DNA of 64,000 bases from positions 158,988 through 222,987 of the forward strand of contig DAIDIE010000036.1 in assembly GCA_027459505.1 (NCBI GenBank), written 5' to 3'. Made by a program: the position numbers and the translations under genes. This DNA is from Acidobacteriota bacterium (lineage in GTDB: Bacteria > Acidobacteriota > Terriglobia > Terriglobales > SCQP01). Each line of letters starts with the position of its first letter. Position 1 is the stretch's first letter. This document shows positions 1 through 7,825 of this stretch, piece by piece. Below the pieces are notes generated by a model. The model made no database searches. It was not told the DNA's origin and worked only from the letters and a program-made list of their open reading frames with translations.

Positions 1-1
1 G

Positions 2-148
2 GCGCTGGGACCGCTCACGCGTGACAACGACGCAGTCTGGCAGTTGAGCGGCAATGTGCAGCAGACAGCGGCCACCGCACTGTCCACCGCCGTTCCCCAA
101 TTGGGAACGCCGCTTCCCAATTTGAAACCCGGCGCCGAAGCGCGCTGA
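2..148 (+). CDS. 3' end of an unidentified gene (partial)
   Basis: An open frame enters from the left edge and ends in TGA at 146-148, encoding about 48 residues that finish VPQLGTPLPNLKPGAEAR. The other frames close quickly. The tail is Pro/Leu/Gly-rich with no recognisable domain, so function cannot be assigned. Its coding sequence contains a near-palindrome around TTCCCCAATTGGGAA followed by a second TTCCCAATT, which could be a regulator site or simply coding repetition. The next gene starts 136 bp downstream on the same strand. Confidence 0.55.
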   Translation, partial: ALGPLTRDNDAVWQLSGNVQQTAATALSTAVPQLGTPLPNLKPGAEAR

Positions 149-284
149 GCCCCGCCCCCCGCTCGTCGCGCTAAAGACCATATCTGCCAGACGTTTGCGG
201 CCCACCACCCAGGGCGCGTCGCTTTGGCCCTCACCTTGCAACAGACCGCAAGCGCGGCAATGCTCGCGCCTTCGGATCTGTGCC

Positions 285-1661
285 ATGTCTAGCCTTTCGC
301 TTCCCTTTCGCCCTCACGTCGTCATCGTTGACCCCCGCACCGAGGTGCGCGAGGTCTGCACCAGTATTGCCGAACAACTGGGCTATGAAGCCACTGGGCT
401 CAGCCGTGGCGGCGACGCGCTGCAACTGCTCAACCAAAGCGCATGCCATATCGTCGTTATCGAAGCGCGGCTGGAAGACATGAGGGGGATCGACTTCATC
501 AGCCAGGCTCGCCTGCTTGCCCCCCGCACCTTGCTGATTTTCACCTCCGCCACCGGGGATGGCAGCCTTGCCGCCCAAGCCATCAAAGCTGGCGCCTGCG
601 AATATCTGCCCAAGCCCTTTGAGGGTGAGGAGTTTCGCGTCCTTTTGGAGGCCGTCATGCGCCGTGCCGGACGGCTCGGGGATGCGCGAACCGCGCGCGA
701 CCAGGCGCGCATCGTCGCCAGCCTCGGAAAGCTGGTGGGGGACTCCCCACCCATGCAAAAGGTCTTTCGCCTCGTCAGCAAGGTGTCGCAGAACCGCTAT
801 CCGGTGCTGGTGCTTGGCGAAAGCGGGACGGGAAAAGAGTTGGTGGCGCGCGCCATTCATTACCAGGGGCCGTGGTGCGACCGCCCCTTCCTGCCCATCG
901 ACTGCGGCGCCCTTAGCCCCACCCTCATTGAAAGTGAGCTGTTCGGACACAGCAAGGGCGCCTTTACGGGCGCCGATCGCGAGCGCAAAGGCCTGCTCGC
1001 CGCCGCCAACGGCGGCACCGTCTTTCTCGATGAAATCGGCGAACTCCCCCTGGAGCAGCAAACTAAAATCCTGCGCGCGATTCAGGAAAAAGAAGTGCGG
1101 CCGCTGGGCAGTTCGCACGCACAGCGCATCGATGTGCGTGTCATTGCCGCCACCAACCGCAACCTGGAGACCGCCGTCGCCGAGGGCACCTTTCGCAAGG
1201 ATCTGTTTTTCCGCCTCAACGTGGTCAGCATCAAGCTACCCCCGCTGCGGGAACGCCCCAGCGATATCCCTCAGCTCATTGAACATTTCATGCTGAAAGC
1301 TAACCCATCCAATGCGACCCCCAAAAGTTTCACCAAGGAGGCCCTGCAAAAAATGTTGGACTATAGTTGGCCGGGCAACGTGCGCGAACTGGAAAACTGC
1401 ATCGACCGCGCCATGGCCATCAGCAACGAACGTTTAATCCAGGAGAGTGACCTGCCGAGCAATATTTACCATGCCCTTCCCGCAACCGCCGCACTGGCTC
1501 CGGCGCCGGTTCTGGTAAGGCCCATGGCCGAGGTCGAGCGCGACGCCATCCTCTCGGCGCTGACCTACTTCCGGGGCGACAAACTGCTGGCCGCCAAATC
1601 ACTCTGTATCGGCAAGACGACCCTGTACCGCAAGCTCAAGGAATACACCGTTGGCGGCTGA
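285..1661 (+). CDS. Sigma-54-dependent NtrC-family response regulator with Glu at the phospho-acceptor site
   Basis: 458 aa from the ATG at 285; the track's longer ORF adds 30 residues of non-family sequence. Order: receiver (about 10-122), AAA+ sigma-54 activator (about 152-375), Fis-type HTH at the C-terminus (ending [11 protein letters not shown]). Walker A GESGTGKE (178-185), GAFTGA loop (225-230), Walker B VFLDE (246-250) and the [11 protein letters not shown] arginine-finger region are intact, so it should hydrolyse ATP and open sigma-54 promoters. The receiver is odd: the Asp that normally ends beta-3 is Glu60 ([10 protein letters not shown]) and the usual acidic pair is only Asp16-Pro17, while Thr87 and Lys110 are kept. 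In NtrC, Asp-to-Glu here partly mimics phosphorylation, so kinase-independent activity is plausible. No cognate kinase is adjacent; a second receiver-like gene follows. Confidence 0.93.
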   Translation: MSSLSLPFRPHVVIVDPRTEVREVCTSIAEQLGYEATGLSRGGDALQLLNQSACHIVVIEARLEDMRGIDFISQARLLAPRTLLIFTSATGDGSLAAQAIKAGACEYLPKPFEGEEFRVLLEAVMRRAGRLGDARTARDQARIVASLGKLVGDSPPMQKVFRLVSKVSQNRYPVLVLGESGTGKELVARAIHYQGPWCDRPFLPIDCGALSPTLIESELFGHSKGAFTGADRERKGLLAAANGGTVFLDEIGELPLEQQTKILRAIQEKEVRPLGSSHAQRIDVRVIAATNRNLETAVAEGTFRKDLFFRLNVVSIKLPPLRERPSDIPQLIEHFMLKANPSNATPKSFTKEALQKMLDYSWPGNVRELENCIDRAMAISNERLIQESDLPSNIYHALPATAALAPAPVLVRPMAEVERDAILSALTYFRGDKLLAAKSLCIGKTTLYRKLKEYTVGG

Positions 1662-1770
1662 AGACCGCTCTGTGTCGCGTTTGCAGTGCCCACCTGGGAT
1701 GTGCTGCCCCGAATTTAATCCCGGGCACGCCTCCCTGAAGAGCCGAGGAGACGCGCCTTTGGGGAGACGA

Positions 1771-2337
1771 ATGCCAATACAACCGAAACTCTTGCTCTTG
1801 ACCGCTGACCCGGAACTGCGCCAGCTCGTGACCGGCGCCTTGCGTGGCGAGCGTGTGGAGCTCAGCATGGCCGATTCCCTCCATGCGCTCTCTTCCTCCC
1901 CGCCCGACCTGCTCGTTTTGGATGCGAGCCTGGTCAGCACTCTTCCGCAGCTTGCCTCTTGCGGCGCTTTCGCCTCCACCCTGGTGGTCATCGGCGATTG
2001 CGCCGCACCGTTACACGCTTTCCTGCTGGAGAGCGGCGTCGTCGACTTCATACCAAAGCGCGATTGCAAGGCCAAGCTCCCGTTCGTTTTGCAACAACAG
2101 CTAACCTTGACCCGGCTGCGCCTGCTGCGGCAGCGGCGCAGTACCCAGACCATCGCGCCGCTGCGACTGACCGAAGTGCGCGATCTCATCACCAGCATTC
2201 TGGGCAATGCCGAGCTGGTGCTCACCGCCGGCCAACTGCCCTCCCGCTCCCGCTACCGCATCGAACAGATCCGGCTGGCCGCCGAACAGCTCGCACTGGC
2301 TTTGCGCGGGAGCAGCGCGAGCGGCACGCCGGCCTGA
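1771..2337 (+). CDS. Degenerate receiver / DHp-like signalling protein
   Basis: 188 aa from the ATG at 1771, which is preceded by ggggagacga; the track's earlier start (1651) overlaps the previous gene and adds unlikely sequence. Residues 5-105 resemble a receiver: hydrophobic strands, an Asp51 at the end of beta-3 (DLLVLDAS) and a Lys near FIPK, but the N-terminal acidic pair is missing. Residues about 132-180 resemble a histidine-kinase dimerisation helix pair (LITSILGNAELVL), with Thr134 where the phosphorylatable His should be and no ATPase domain after it. I infer a non-catalytic signalling adaptor, perhaps working with the upstream sigma-54 regulator 110 bp away. Family assignment is by pattern only. 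Confidence 0.6.
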   Translation: MPIQPKLLLLTADPELRQLVTGALRGERVELSMADSLHALSSSPPDLLVLDASLVSTLPQLASCGAFASTLVVIGDCAAPLHAFLLESGVVDFIPKRDCKAKLPFVLQQQLTLTRLRLLRQRRSTQTIAPLRLTEVRDLITSILGNAELVLTAGQLPSRSRYRIEQIRLAAEQLALALRGSSASGTPA

Positions 2338-2499
2338 GCAGGCTTCCGGCCCATCGCCTCTATTGATGCGGGCCGCCCCCGCAAAAGGGGAAATTTCGCG
2401 CACAGACAGCGCCAGTCGCAAAATAACCATCTAAATTGTTATCTGCGCCCGACGTTGACCACTGCCAGCCGACCCGGCTCGGAAGGACACCTGCGGATT

Positions 2500-2706
2500 A
2501 TGGAGAATAGTGCGAGCTTTAGCGTCAAATGCGGTCGCTGTGGCGTCCGCTTCATTACCCCCCACTGCCCCAAACTTGATCACTTCAGCATCTATCGCGT
2601 CACCTGCCCGCGCTGCTCTTGGCCCGGTCGCTACCTCGCCTCCGAACTTCGCCCTACCGGCGCCAGCGAGCAGAAACTCCCTCCTTCGCCCCGCAAGGCC
2701 TCCTAG
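2500..2706 (+). CDS. Small zinc-ribbon protein (CxxC...CxxC)
   Basis: 68 aa from the ATG at 2500, preceded by ggaagga at a suitable distance; the track start at 2455 adds 15 residues without family character. Two CxxC knuckles (VKCGRCG and VTCPRCSW) about 27 residues apart form a probable four-Cys zinc ribbon; an extra Cys lies between them. The Pro/Ser/Lys tail looks disordered. A similar CxxC...CxxC tail occurs in the frameshifted response regulator at 30.7-31.3 kb, so zinc-ribbon modules tied to signalling genes may recur in this genome. Role unknown; protein or nucleic-acid binding is inference. Confidence 0.55.
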   Translation: MENSASFSVKCGRCGVRFITPHCPKLDHFSIYRVTCPRCSWPGRYLASELRPTGASEQKLPPSPRKAS

Positions 2707-2894
2707 AGTCCGGTACTCCTTTTCTTCCCTACCCTCCCCACCTCTTCCTGCCACTCTCACTCAGGCTGCTGGGCGCCGGCGGCTCTTTGCCCTCGCTCAC
2801 CCGCTTCCGATGCCCAGCCCCGCTCTCCCGGCAGCTTCTGGAAGACGTGATCATGCCTCTTCGTCTACAATGTTGCCGGTCCCTTTATCATGAC

Positions 2895-3100
2895 GAGCCA
2901 GCGCGGAGTCGAACCGAGTTCGAGGCCGCAGGCCGAAGTGATAGCGATGGTCCGGGGTTGCCGTTGAGGTCCCGCACCGCTGCCGACGCCCGAGTTCGTC
3001 TCCAGGCGAGTCGCAGGGACGCAGAAGAGTGCGGCGTTTTGCAACAGGAACAGCCCCACCGGTCCGCTCAAGCGGGGGGAATAGCAGCGGCCGTGCCGCA
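2895..3100 (-). repeat. Family A interspersed repeat, copy A1 (reverse)
   Basis: Reverse-oriented copy of the family A repeat: read on the minus strand it begins GCGGCACGGCCGCT and ends near GGCTCGTCA, with the CAACCCCGGACC core between. It lies in the 480 bp gap between the zinc-ribbon gene and the GNAT gene; nothing else is visible in that gap (2707-2894, 3101-3188). The ORF called here by the track (2619..3176) is a by-product of the repeat. Confidence 0.75.
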
Positions 3101-3188
3101 CGGCGGTTCTGACCGGCTGCCGCTTCCCCTCGAGCGTGCCGGCCTGCCCGTGTGGACGGCCGCCAAACTCCAATGAGGACATGCGCCC

Positions 3189-3785
3189 TTGCATCAACAC
3201 TTGATTCAGCAATTCACGCTCGACCGCGGCGCGCCGGAGATCGAGTATATGGAGCAGTTCTTCGCCGAATTTGAAGAGAAGAAGCTCGCTCACGAACTAC
3301 TGCGCCGCCTCAGCAATCGCCGCCATCTTATCCTGATCTCCATGGCGCCCGCCCTGGACGAGCCCGACCACCTTGTGCCCGTCGCTTTCAAAGTCGGCCA
3401 TGAGCTGCGCGCCGTGGAAACCGATGGGCCCTTGCTGGATTTGGCCTGGCACCTGAACGATTGCGTGAACTTCAGCGAACGAAAAGTCTTTTATAGCTGG
3501 ATCGGTGGCACCCGCAAAGAATGGCGCGGGCAGGGGCATTATCGCGCGCTCACTGAACAGCAGGAAGAGTGGGCGCACAGCCAGGGTTTTGACGAGATCG
3601 TTGTCAAAACCAAGAACAAGTTCCACGCCATGCGCGCCACCCTCGACCATCTCAACTTCGATGTGCTGAAGTTCGAACGCCATCCCTTCGACAACAGCGA
3701 ATCCAAGGTCTACCTGCACAAGTTGATCTCGCCCGAACTGCTGCGCGCCCACCTCACCTCACGCGTGGTGCAGGAGGCGGCCTGA
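3189..3785 (+). CDS. GNAT-family N-acetyltransferase
   Basis: 198 aa from a TTG at 3189 with gagga about 10 nt upstream; an in-frame ATG at 3249 is the fallback. Residues about 60-170 show the GNAT pattern: a beta-strand block (LVPVAFKVG), then the acetyl-CoA loop RGQGHY (113-118) followed by a long helix and the VKTKNKFHAMRATLDHLNF segment, where GNATs place the second half of the fold. Substrate cannot be inferred. The gene ends in front of a strong bidirectional terminator shared with convergent msrA, so it is probably monocistronic. Confidence 0.78.
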   Translation: MHQHLIQQFTLDRGAPEIEYMEQFFAEFEEKKLAHELLRRLSNRRHLILISMAPALDEPDHLVPVAFKVGHELRAVETDGPLLDLAWHLNDCVNFSERKVFYSWIGGTRKEWRGQGHYRALTEQQEEWAHSQGFDEIVVKTKNKFHAMRATLDHLNFDVLKFERHPFDNSESKVYLHKLISPELLRAHLTSRVVQEAA

Positions 3786-3795
3786 TCCAGGCAGT

Positions 3796-3831
3796 AAAAA
3801 AGGGCACGCCTTAACAGGCGTGCCCTTTTTT
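3796..3831. terminator. Bidirectional intrinsic terminator between GNAT gene and msrA
   Basis: Perfect 9-bp stem gggcacgcc / ggcgtgccc with loop ttaaca, flanked by A6 on the left and T6 on the right, so it can terminate transcripts from both convergent genes. Confidence 0.95.
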
Positions 3832-3849
3832 ATGCCGGTTCAAAATCAC

Positions 3850-4326
3850 TTACCCCGGCAGGTGACAGTGCTTCTGTCCACTTTTCGCCAGATAACGCTG
3901 GTGATACTCCTCGGCCCGGTAGAAAGGCGCCGCCGCCACAATCTGCGTCACAATGGGGCGCTTGTAATCCCCGCTGGCCGCCCGCTCCTGCAGCGAAGCA
4001 AGCGCCTCGCGCTCCTGCTCCGCGGAATGAAAGAAGATCACCGACCGGTACTGCGTGCCCACGTCCGGCCCCTGCCGGTTCAAGGTCGTCGGATCATGAT
4101 TTTCCCAAAAGACCTTCAGCAACGCGCGGAAAGAGACCCTCCCCGGATCAAACTCCACCTGCACCACTTCCGCATGCCCGGTCTGATCGCTGCACACGTC
4201 CTGATAGCTGGGATCGGGAAAACTTCCGCCCTCGTAGCCCACCGCCGTATTGACTACGCCGGGAACGCTGCGGAATGCCTCTTCCACGCCCCAAAAACAT
4301 CCTGCTCCGAATGTGGCTTTCTCCAT
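3850..4326 (-). CDS. msrA: Peptide methionine-S-sulfoxide reductase
   Basis: 158 aa, a normal MsrA length. The start at 4326 gives MEKATFGAGCFWG, with catalytic Cys10 in GCFWG; the track's longer ORF adds 18 unrelated residues. An aggag motif sits about 9 nt upstream. The conserved YxGG, GHAEVVQV and YRSVIFF segments are present, and a C-terminal Cys (154) can act as resolving Cys for thioredoxin recycling. It reduces the S-epimer of methionine sulfoxide in oxidised proteins, in the cytoplasm because no signal peptide is seen. No msrB is adjacent. Confidence 0.97.
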   Translation of the reverse strand: MEKATFGAGCFWGVEEAFRSVPGVVNTAVGYEGGSFPDPSYQDVCSDQTGHAEVVQVEFDPGRVSFRALLKVFWENHDPTTLNRQGPDVGTQYRSVIFFHSAEQEREALASLQERAASGDYKRPIVTQIVAAAPFYRAEEYHQRYLAKSGQKHCHLPG

Positions 4327-4399
4327 GTGTGCGACTCCTGTCCCTAGTTTAGCGTCGCTTGTGAGAGGCCGCCCGCTCACTTGGGCGAACCGCCGCCCG

Positions 4400-4588
4400 C
4401 TATTCCGAGAAGATGTCTTCTATTGCGCGGCCAAAAATCCGCGCCAGCTTGAACGCCAGCGGCAGACTGGGATCGAAGCGCCCGGTCTCCACCGCGTTCA
4501 CTGACTGCCGCGATACTCCGAGCTGCTCAGCCAGATCGGCCTGACTCCAGCTTCGCTCCGCACGTAATTGGCGCAGGTTGTTCTTCAC
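4400..4588 (-). CDS. Small XRE/Cro-type HTH regulator
   Basis: 62 aa from a GTG at 4588, with aaggtgag correctly spaced; the ATG at 4615 gives nine extra residues and the track's start more still. The protein is one Cro/CI helix-turn-helix: SQADLAEQLGVSRQSVNAVE, then FDPSLPLAFKLARIF and the terminal acidic IEDIF typical of the stand-alone YgzD-like class. It follows the four-helix membrane protein by 65 bp on the same strand. Such regulator/membrane-protein pairs are common; autoregulation from the promoter at 5140-5168 is inferred. Confidence 0.88.
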   Translation of the reverse strand: MKNNLRQLRAERSWSQADLAEQLGVSRQSVNAVETGRFDPSLPLAFKLARIFGRAIEDIFSE

Positions 4589-4653
4589 CGTATACTCACC
4601 TTGCTGCACGCGCATGCAACCGCCCCTTGTGCCGGGGTCAGCGGTGCGCTCCC

Positions 4654-5109
4654 TTACCGGTAGCTCCAGCGCAGGATGCGGAAGGAAATACCGGTTGCCG
4701 CAAACATCAGGTCGGCGTTGAGCATCGCCATGGGAAACGGCGCCTTGTAGGTCACCATCAACACCCCGACGATCGCGTCGCCCGCCATGGTCACCGCCAC
4801 TCCCCACAGCACCGCCCGGATCACCAGCATACGAATGAACTCATCCGGCTCGGATTTCAGGTAGCGCCCCACAATGGCCACTGCCCAAAGCACTGGGATA
4901 ACAGAGAGCAGCGCCACGGCCACGGTCAGCCCCGCGGAGGCATGCACCACCGCGGCGGCGCGCCAAAGCGACGGGTAGGCCTCCAGCAGCGGATTGGGCT
5001 TGCCCGGAACCAGAAACGTGCCCACCACGGTCAACAGCAGGGTGGCCGACAGCAAGAGCACCGTCCGGCGTTGCAGAGGAGTGAGTTGAGCTTTGCAGAA
5101 CAGAGCCAT
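4654..5109 (-). CDS. Four-helix integral membrane protein paired with XRE regulator
   Basis: 151 aa, ATG at 5109 with aggaga just upstream. Four hydrophobic segments (about 16-34, 52-80, 93-118, 122-142) and a short cytoplasmic-type N-terminus predict a small inner-membrane protein with no catalytic motif. It is the first gene of a two-gene operon with the XRE regulator, driven by a near-consensus promoter. Function unknown; a regulated membrane or stress protein is the likeliest reading. Confidence 0.75.
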   Translation of the reverse strand: MALFCKAQLTPLQRRTVLLLSATLLLTVVGTFLVPGKPNPLLEAYPSLWRAAAVVHASAGLTVAVALLSVIPVLWAVAIVGRYLKSEPDEFIRMLVIRAVLWGVAVTMAGDAIVGVLMVTYKAPFPMAMLNADLMFAATGISFRILRWSYR

Positions 5110-5139
5110 AAGGGTTCTCCTGATACAGCAGACAAGTAC

Positions 5140-5168
5140 ACTTTACATTCACCTGACGCGCTTGTCAA
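5140..5168 (-). promoter_or_regulatory. Sigma-70 type promoter of the membrane protein-XRE operon
   Basis: On the minus strand TTGACA, a 17-bp spacer and TAAAGT stand about 30 bp from the start codon. The -35 lies inside CTTGACAAG, a small palindrome, and the heptamer GTACTTG occurs twice in direct orientation around the promoter, a plausible operator for the XRE protein. Confidence 0.75.
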
Positions 5169-5241
5169 GTACGCTTGTCATTTTTGCGGCCACTGCCTCT
5201 CCCTCGGCTCGCAGCACGCACCACGTATAGTGGAAGAAGCA

Positions 5242-5745
5242 ATGCAATTCAGCTTTCACTGCACGGACGAAGAGTACCGCGAAGCCATGCACGGCTATGA
5301 ACATGCCGGGCGCATGCTGGTCATCCTGTTTTGGGCGCTAATTTTCTTTGGCGTCTTTGTCGGCATCGAGTTTCTGGCGCAACTCGCACTCCAGCACACC
5401 TTCAATCCCGCTACGCTGGCGATGAGCGGTGTCTGCTTTCTTTTGGCGGCGCTGAACTGGAAAGGTCGCAAAGGACGCGAAGCGGCGCGACGGACGGGAC
5501 TCTCACAGGAAATTCACGGCGATATCGACGCCAATGGCGTTGCCTTGGCCACTAAAAGCGGCACACGCAGCTTGCCCTGGGAAGCCTTCGGAGAGTTTCG
5601 CGAAACCCCCAACTTGTTTCTCTTGTTTGAAAGCCGGCGCGTCTACATCTTTCCCAAACGCGCTTTCAGCGGCGCCGAACAGGAGAGTTTCCGTAAACTG
5701 GCGAGTACGAAGGTGGAGCCGGAGCGCTGGCGCCGCCGCAAATAA
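5242..5745 (+). CDS. YcxB-like membrane protein
   Basis: 167 aa from the ATG at 5242 with ggaagaag upstream; the track ORF beginning at 4627 is antisense to the previous operon over its first half. Two transmembrane helices (about 27-50 and 57-74) precede a C-terminal domain of the YcxB type (DANGVALATKSG...LPWEAFGEFRETPNLFLLF...VYIFPKRAF), a PH-like fold found in many small bacterial membrane proteins of unknown role. It is divergent from the membrane protein-XRE operon and followed by a family A repeat. Confidence 0.75.
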   Translation: MQFSFHCTDEEYREAMHGYEHAGRMLVILFWALIFFGVFVGIEFLAQLALQHTFNPATLAMSGVCFLLAALNWKGRKGREAARRTGLSQEIHGDIDANGVALATKSGTRSLPWEAFGEFRETPNLFLLFESRRVYIFPKRAFSGAEQESFRKLASTKVEPERWRRRK

Positions 5746-5783
5746 CAGCACTCCTGCCGGAGGGGCGGCGTGAGTGCCGTGGG

Positions 5784-5921
5784 TTGTGGCACGGCCGCTT
5801 TTACGCCACCCGCTTCTTCATCTGGCCGAAGCTCACGGATACGGGCCGGCGTCGCCAGCGCTGCGGCTCCAAAACAGCAACCTCGGACCTTCGCGACTAC
5901 TTCGGCCTGCGATTTCGATCC
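5784..5921 (+). repeat. Family A interspersed repeat, copy A2
   Basis: Forward, somewhat degenerate copy starting ggcacggccgctttta shortly after the YcxB-like gene and ending near gcctgcgatttcga. It matches the other A copies through the ccgaagctcacgga and ggcctgcgat blocks. The rest of the gap before tRNA-Ala contains only an 8-bp stem (cggctgct/agcagccg). Confidence 0.7.
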
Positions 5922-6026
5922 CCACAAAGAAAGAAAACGCAGGCGCGCATTCTTCAGATACCTTGCTGTTTCACAGCGGCTGCTGCTACCCAAAGCAGCC
6001 GAGTTGTGGCAAGATAATGAAGGCGT

Positions 6027-6103
<77 letters not shown>

Positions 6104-6285
6104 ACACATCTTCTTTCTCCCTCACAACTGAATAATTCGCTGCGAGGTGCTCAGGCGGACGGTGCGCGCCCTCGGCGCTCATTTTGTGCCCTCGCGCGAC
6201 CTACGCCTGAGACCCTGGCGCTAAGCACGGTCAAATGGGGACAAAAGCCTGGGGCAAAAGCATCTTGGCGAAGCTGCCTCCCTCA

Positions 6286-6975
6286 TCAGACCGTTTCTTT
6301 TTCCGCCTCAAGCGCGGCCAGAGCTTCACCGGGATTCAGGAGGAATTTCCCGATATAGCGGCGCATGCGAATCTGCCACCAACGCAGGCCGCAAGAGCGG
6401 GCTTCGCGTAATGCGCGTGCCGTGCTCCACCCCTCAACAGACACGCGATAGACGGCAATCACTTCTCCAGTGCGCTCCGTTCCCCGGCGGCAATGCACAA
6501 ACACGGGCTGCCGGACGGGGTCCAGCAAAACCGACTGAATGCGCCGCATGGCTTCTAAGCCCGGCGGGTTGAAGAAGGGCAGCGGCTCGCTAACGAAGTT
6601 CATGCCCTGCTGTTCAACCAGCGGGCGCTCGGCTAACGCCTCTTCGGGTTTGCGCAGGTTGATCACGGTCCGCACCCCCAGCCGGCGCAATTGCGCAATA
6701 CCCTCGGCGGTTGGCTGGGCGCCGCGGTAGAGCGTCTCATTGACGCGGTGGAAGTTCGGCAACGCGGGATCCTCTCCCTGCCGCAGGGGTGGCAGCAGCG
6801 CCTTACGCGCGCCCGCCAGAGCGGCCAACCCAAGCAGTGCGATTTCGGCGTACTCGCGCGGCCACAACGGCCAATGGGGATGCAAGTGGCGTAACCAGCC
6901 CCGTTCCATAACTTGGCCGTGCAGCAGTCGAGTACTGTCCATCAGCTGCTGCAGTTTTGGCGAGGCGGAGTTCAT
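6286..6975 (-). CDS. Dual-specificity / tyrosine phosphatase-like protein
   Basis: 229 aa from the ATG at 6975, which overlaps the stop of the upstream HD gene (ATGA), implying translational coupling; the track's 251-aa form starts inside that gene. Cys162 and Arg168 lie in the P-loop HCRRGTERTG (161-170), matching the CX5R signature. The upstream part (YRGAQPTAEGIAQLRRLGVRTVINLR) is typical of bacterial dual-specificity phosphatases. A hydrophobic stretch at 43-56 could be a weak membrane anchor. Substrate (protein, phosphoinositide or nucleotide) cannot be told. Confidence 0.85.
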   Translation of the reverse strand: MNSASPKLQQLMDSTRLLHGQVMERGWLRHLHPHWPLWPREYAEIALLGLAALAGARKALLPPLRQGEDPALPNFHRVNETLYRGAQPTAEGIAQLRRLGVRTVINLRKPEEALAERPLVEQQGMNFVSEPLPFFNPPGLEAMRRIQSVLLDPVRQPVFVHCRRGTERTGEVIAVYRVSVEGWSTARALREARSCGLRWWQIRMRRYIGKFLLNPGEALAALEAEKETV

Positions 6976-7550
6976 GCTTTTGATGCGGCCTCTCCCGCCA
7001 GTCCCAACTCGCCCGCGATAGCGCGCATGGCGTTCAGACAAAAGCTGATGTGCTCGTCCAGCGGCACGCCCAGTTCCTCCGCGCCCCGGTAAACGTCATC
7101 GCGGCTGACGCTACGCGCAAACGCCTTGTCCTTGAGCTTCTTGCGCACAGCCGCCGGTTCCACCTCGGCCAGGCTGCGGCCCGGCTTCACCAGCGCACAG
7201 GCGGTTAAAAACCCCGAAAGTTCGTCACAGGCGAACAGCGCCTTCTCCATAAGAGACTGGCGAGAAACCCCGGTGTAATCGGCATGGCTCAAAATCGCTC
7301 GCCGGATGTGATCGGGGTAGCCCAAGGCGGTAAGAATCTCATTCCCCTTCAAGGGATGGTCGGGGGCCTCGGGCCACCGCTCATAGTCGAAATCGTGCAG
7401 CAGCCCCGCCACGCCCCACTCCTCCTCATTTTCGGCAAAGCGGCGCGCGTAAGCCCGCATACAGGCCTCGACTGCGAGCATGTGCTTGCGCAGGCTGGGT
7501 GATTCAGTGTACTGGCAGAGCAGTTCCCAGGCTTGTTGGCGGCTGTGCAT
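6972..7550 (-). CDS. HD-domain phosphohydrolase-like protein
   Basis: 192 aa from the ATG at 7550; the track's extra 58 residues are translation of a family A repeat. HD-type metal ligands are visible: His23, His52-Asp53 (GLLHDFDYE), and downstream His/Asp residues (SHADYTG, CDELSG). The set matches the small HD hydrolase group annotated in many bacteria as HDIG-type predicted hydrolases. It overlaps the phosphatase gene by 4 bp, so the two are probably made together and may act on related phosphorylated metabolites; that link is inference. Confidence 0.85.
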   Translation of the reverse strand: MHSRQQAWELLCQYTESPSLRKHMLAVEACMRAYARRFAENEEEWGVAGLLHDFDYERWPEAPDHPLKGNEILTALGYPDHIRRAILSHADYTGVSRQSLMEKALFACDELSGFLTACALVKPGRSLAEVEPAAVRKKLKDKAFARSVSRDDVYRGAEELGVPLDEHISFCLNAMRAIAGELGLAGEAASKA

Positions 7551-7619
7551 TCGTTTCCCGCTGAGGTTCGCCCGGCCTGGAGCAAACCGGAACAAATCAG
7601 TACTGCTCCTGCCGGACCA

Positions 7620-7825
7620 AGCGGCACGGCCGCTTTTTTTACTACCCGCTTCGATCTCTGGCGCCCACCCGCACGCTCGACCCCGCGTGCACGGGGCGGC
7701 GCGGGGGCACCGGCCGAAGCTCACAAATGTTGGCGGTCTTTACGAGTCGCCAGCGGTGCGGGACCCAAACGGCAACCCCGGACCTTTAGTCGCGGCCGTC
7801 AGTTCGCCTCGGCCCTGGCTCGTTT
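7620..7825 (+). repeat. Family A interspersed repeat, copy A3
   Basis: Starts with the hairpin AGCGGC-acg-GCCGCT followed by T7, then the ccgaagctcaca and ggtgcgggaccc...aaccccggacctt blocks, and ends ggccctggctcgtt at the nuoB stop codon. It lies between two minus-strand genes, so its terminator-like end does not match their direction. Confidence 0.8.

Noticed and set aside
60-130. TTCCCCAATTGGGAA near-palindrome as a regulator site for the sigma-54 regulator gene
   Set aside because: It lies within the coding sequence of the upstream gene and encodes VPQLGTPLPNL; not enough evidence for a site.
2619-3176. 185-aa plus-strand ORF between the zinc-ribbon and GNAT genes
   Set aside because: It runs through repeat A1 and translates to Arg-rich repeat sequence shared with other A copies.
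4627-5241. N-terminal half of the 372-aa plus-strand ORF
   Set aside because: It is antisense to the membrane protein/XRE operon; the real gene starts at 5242 with a good Shine-Dalgarno and family start.
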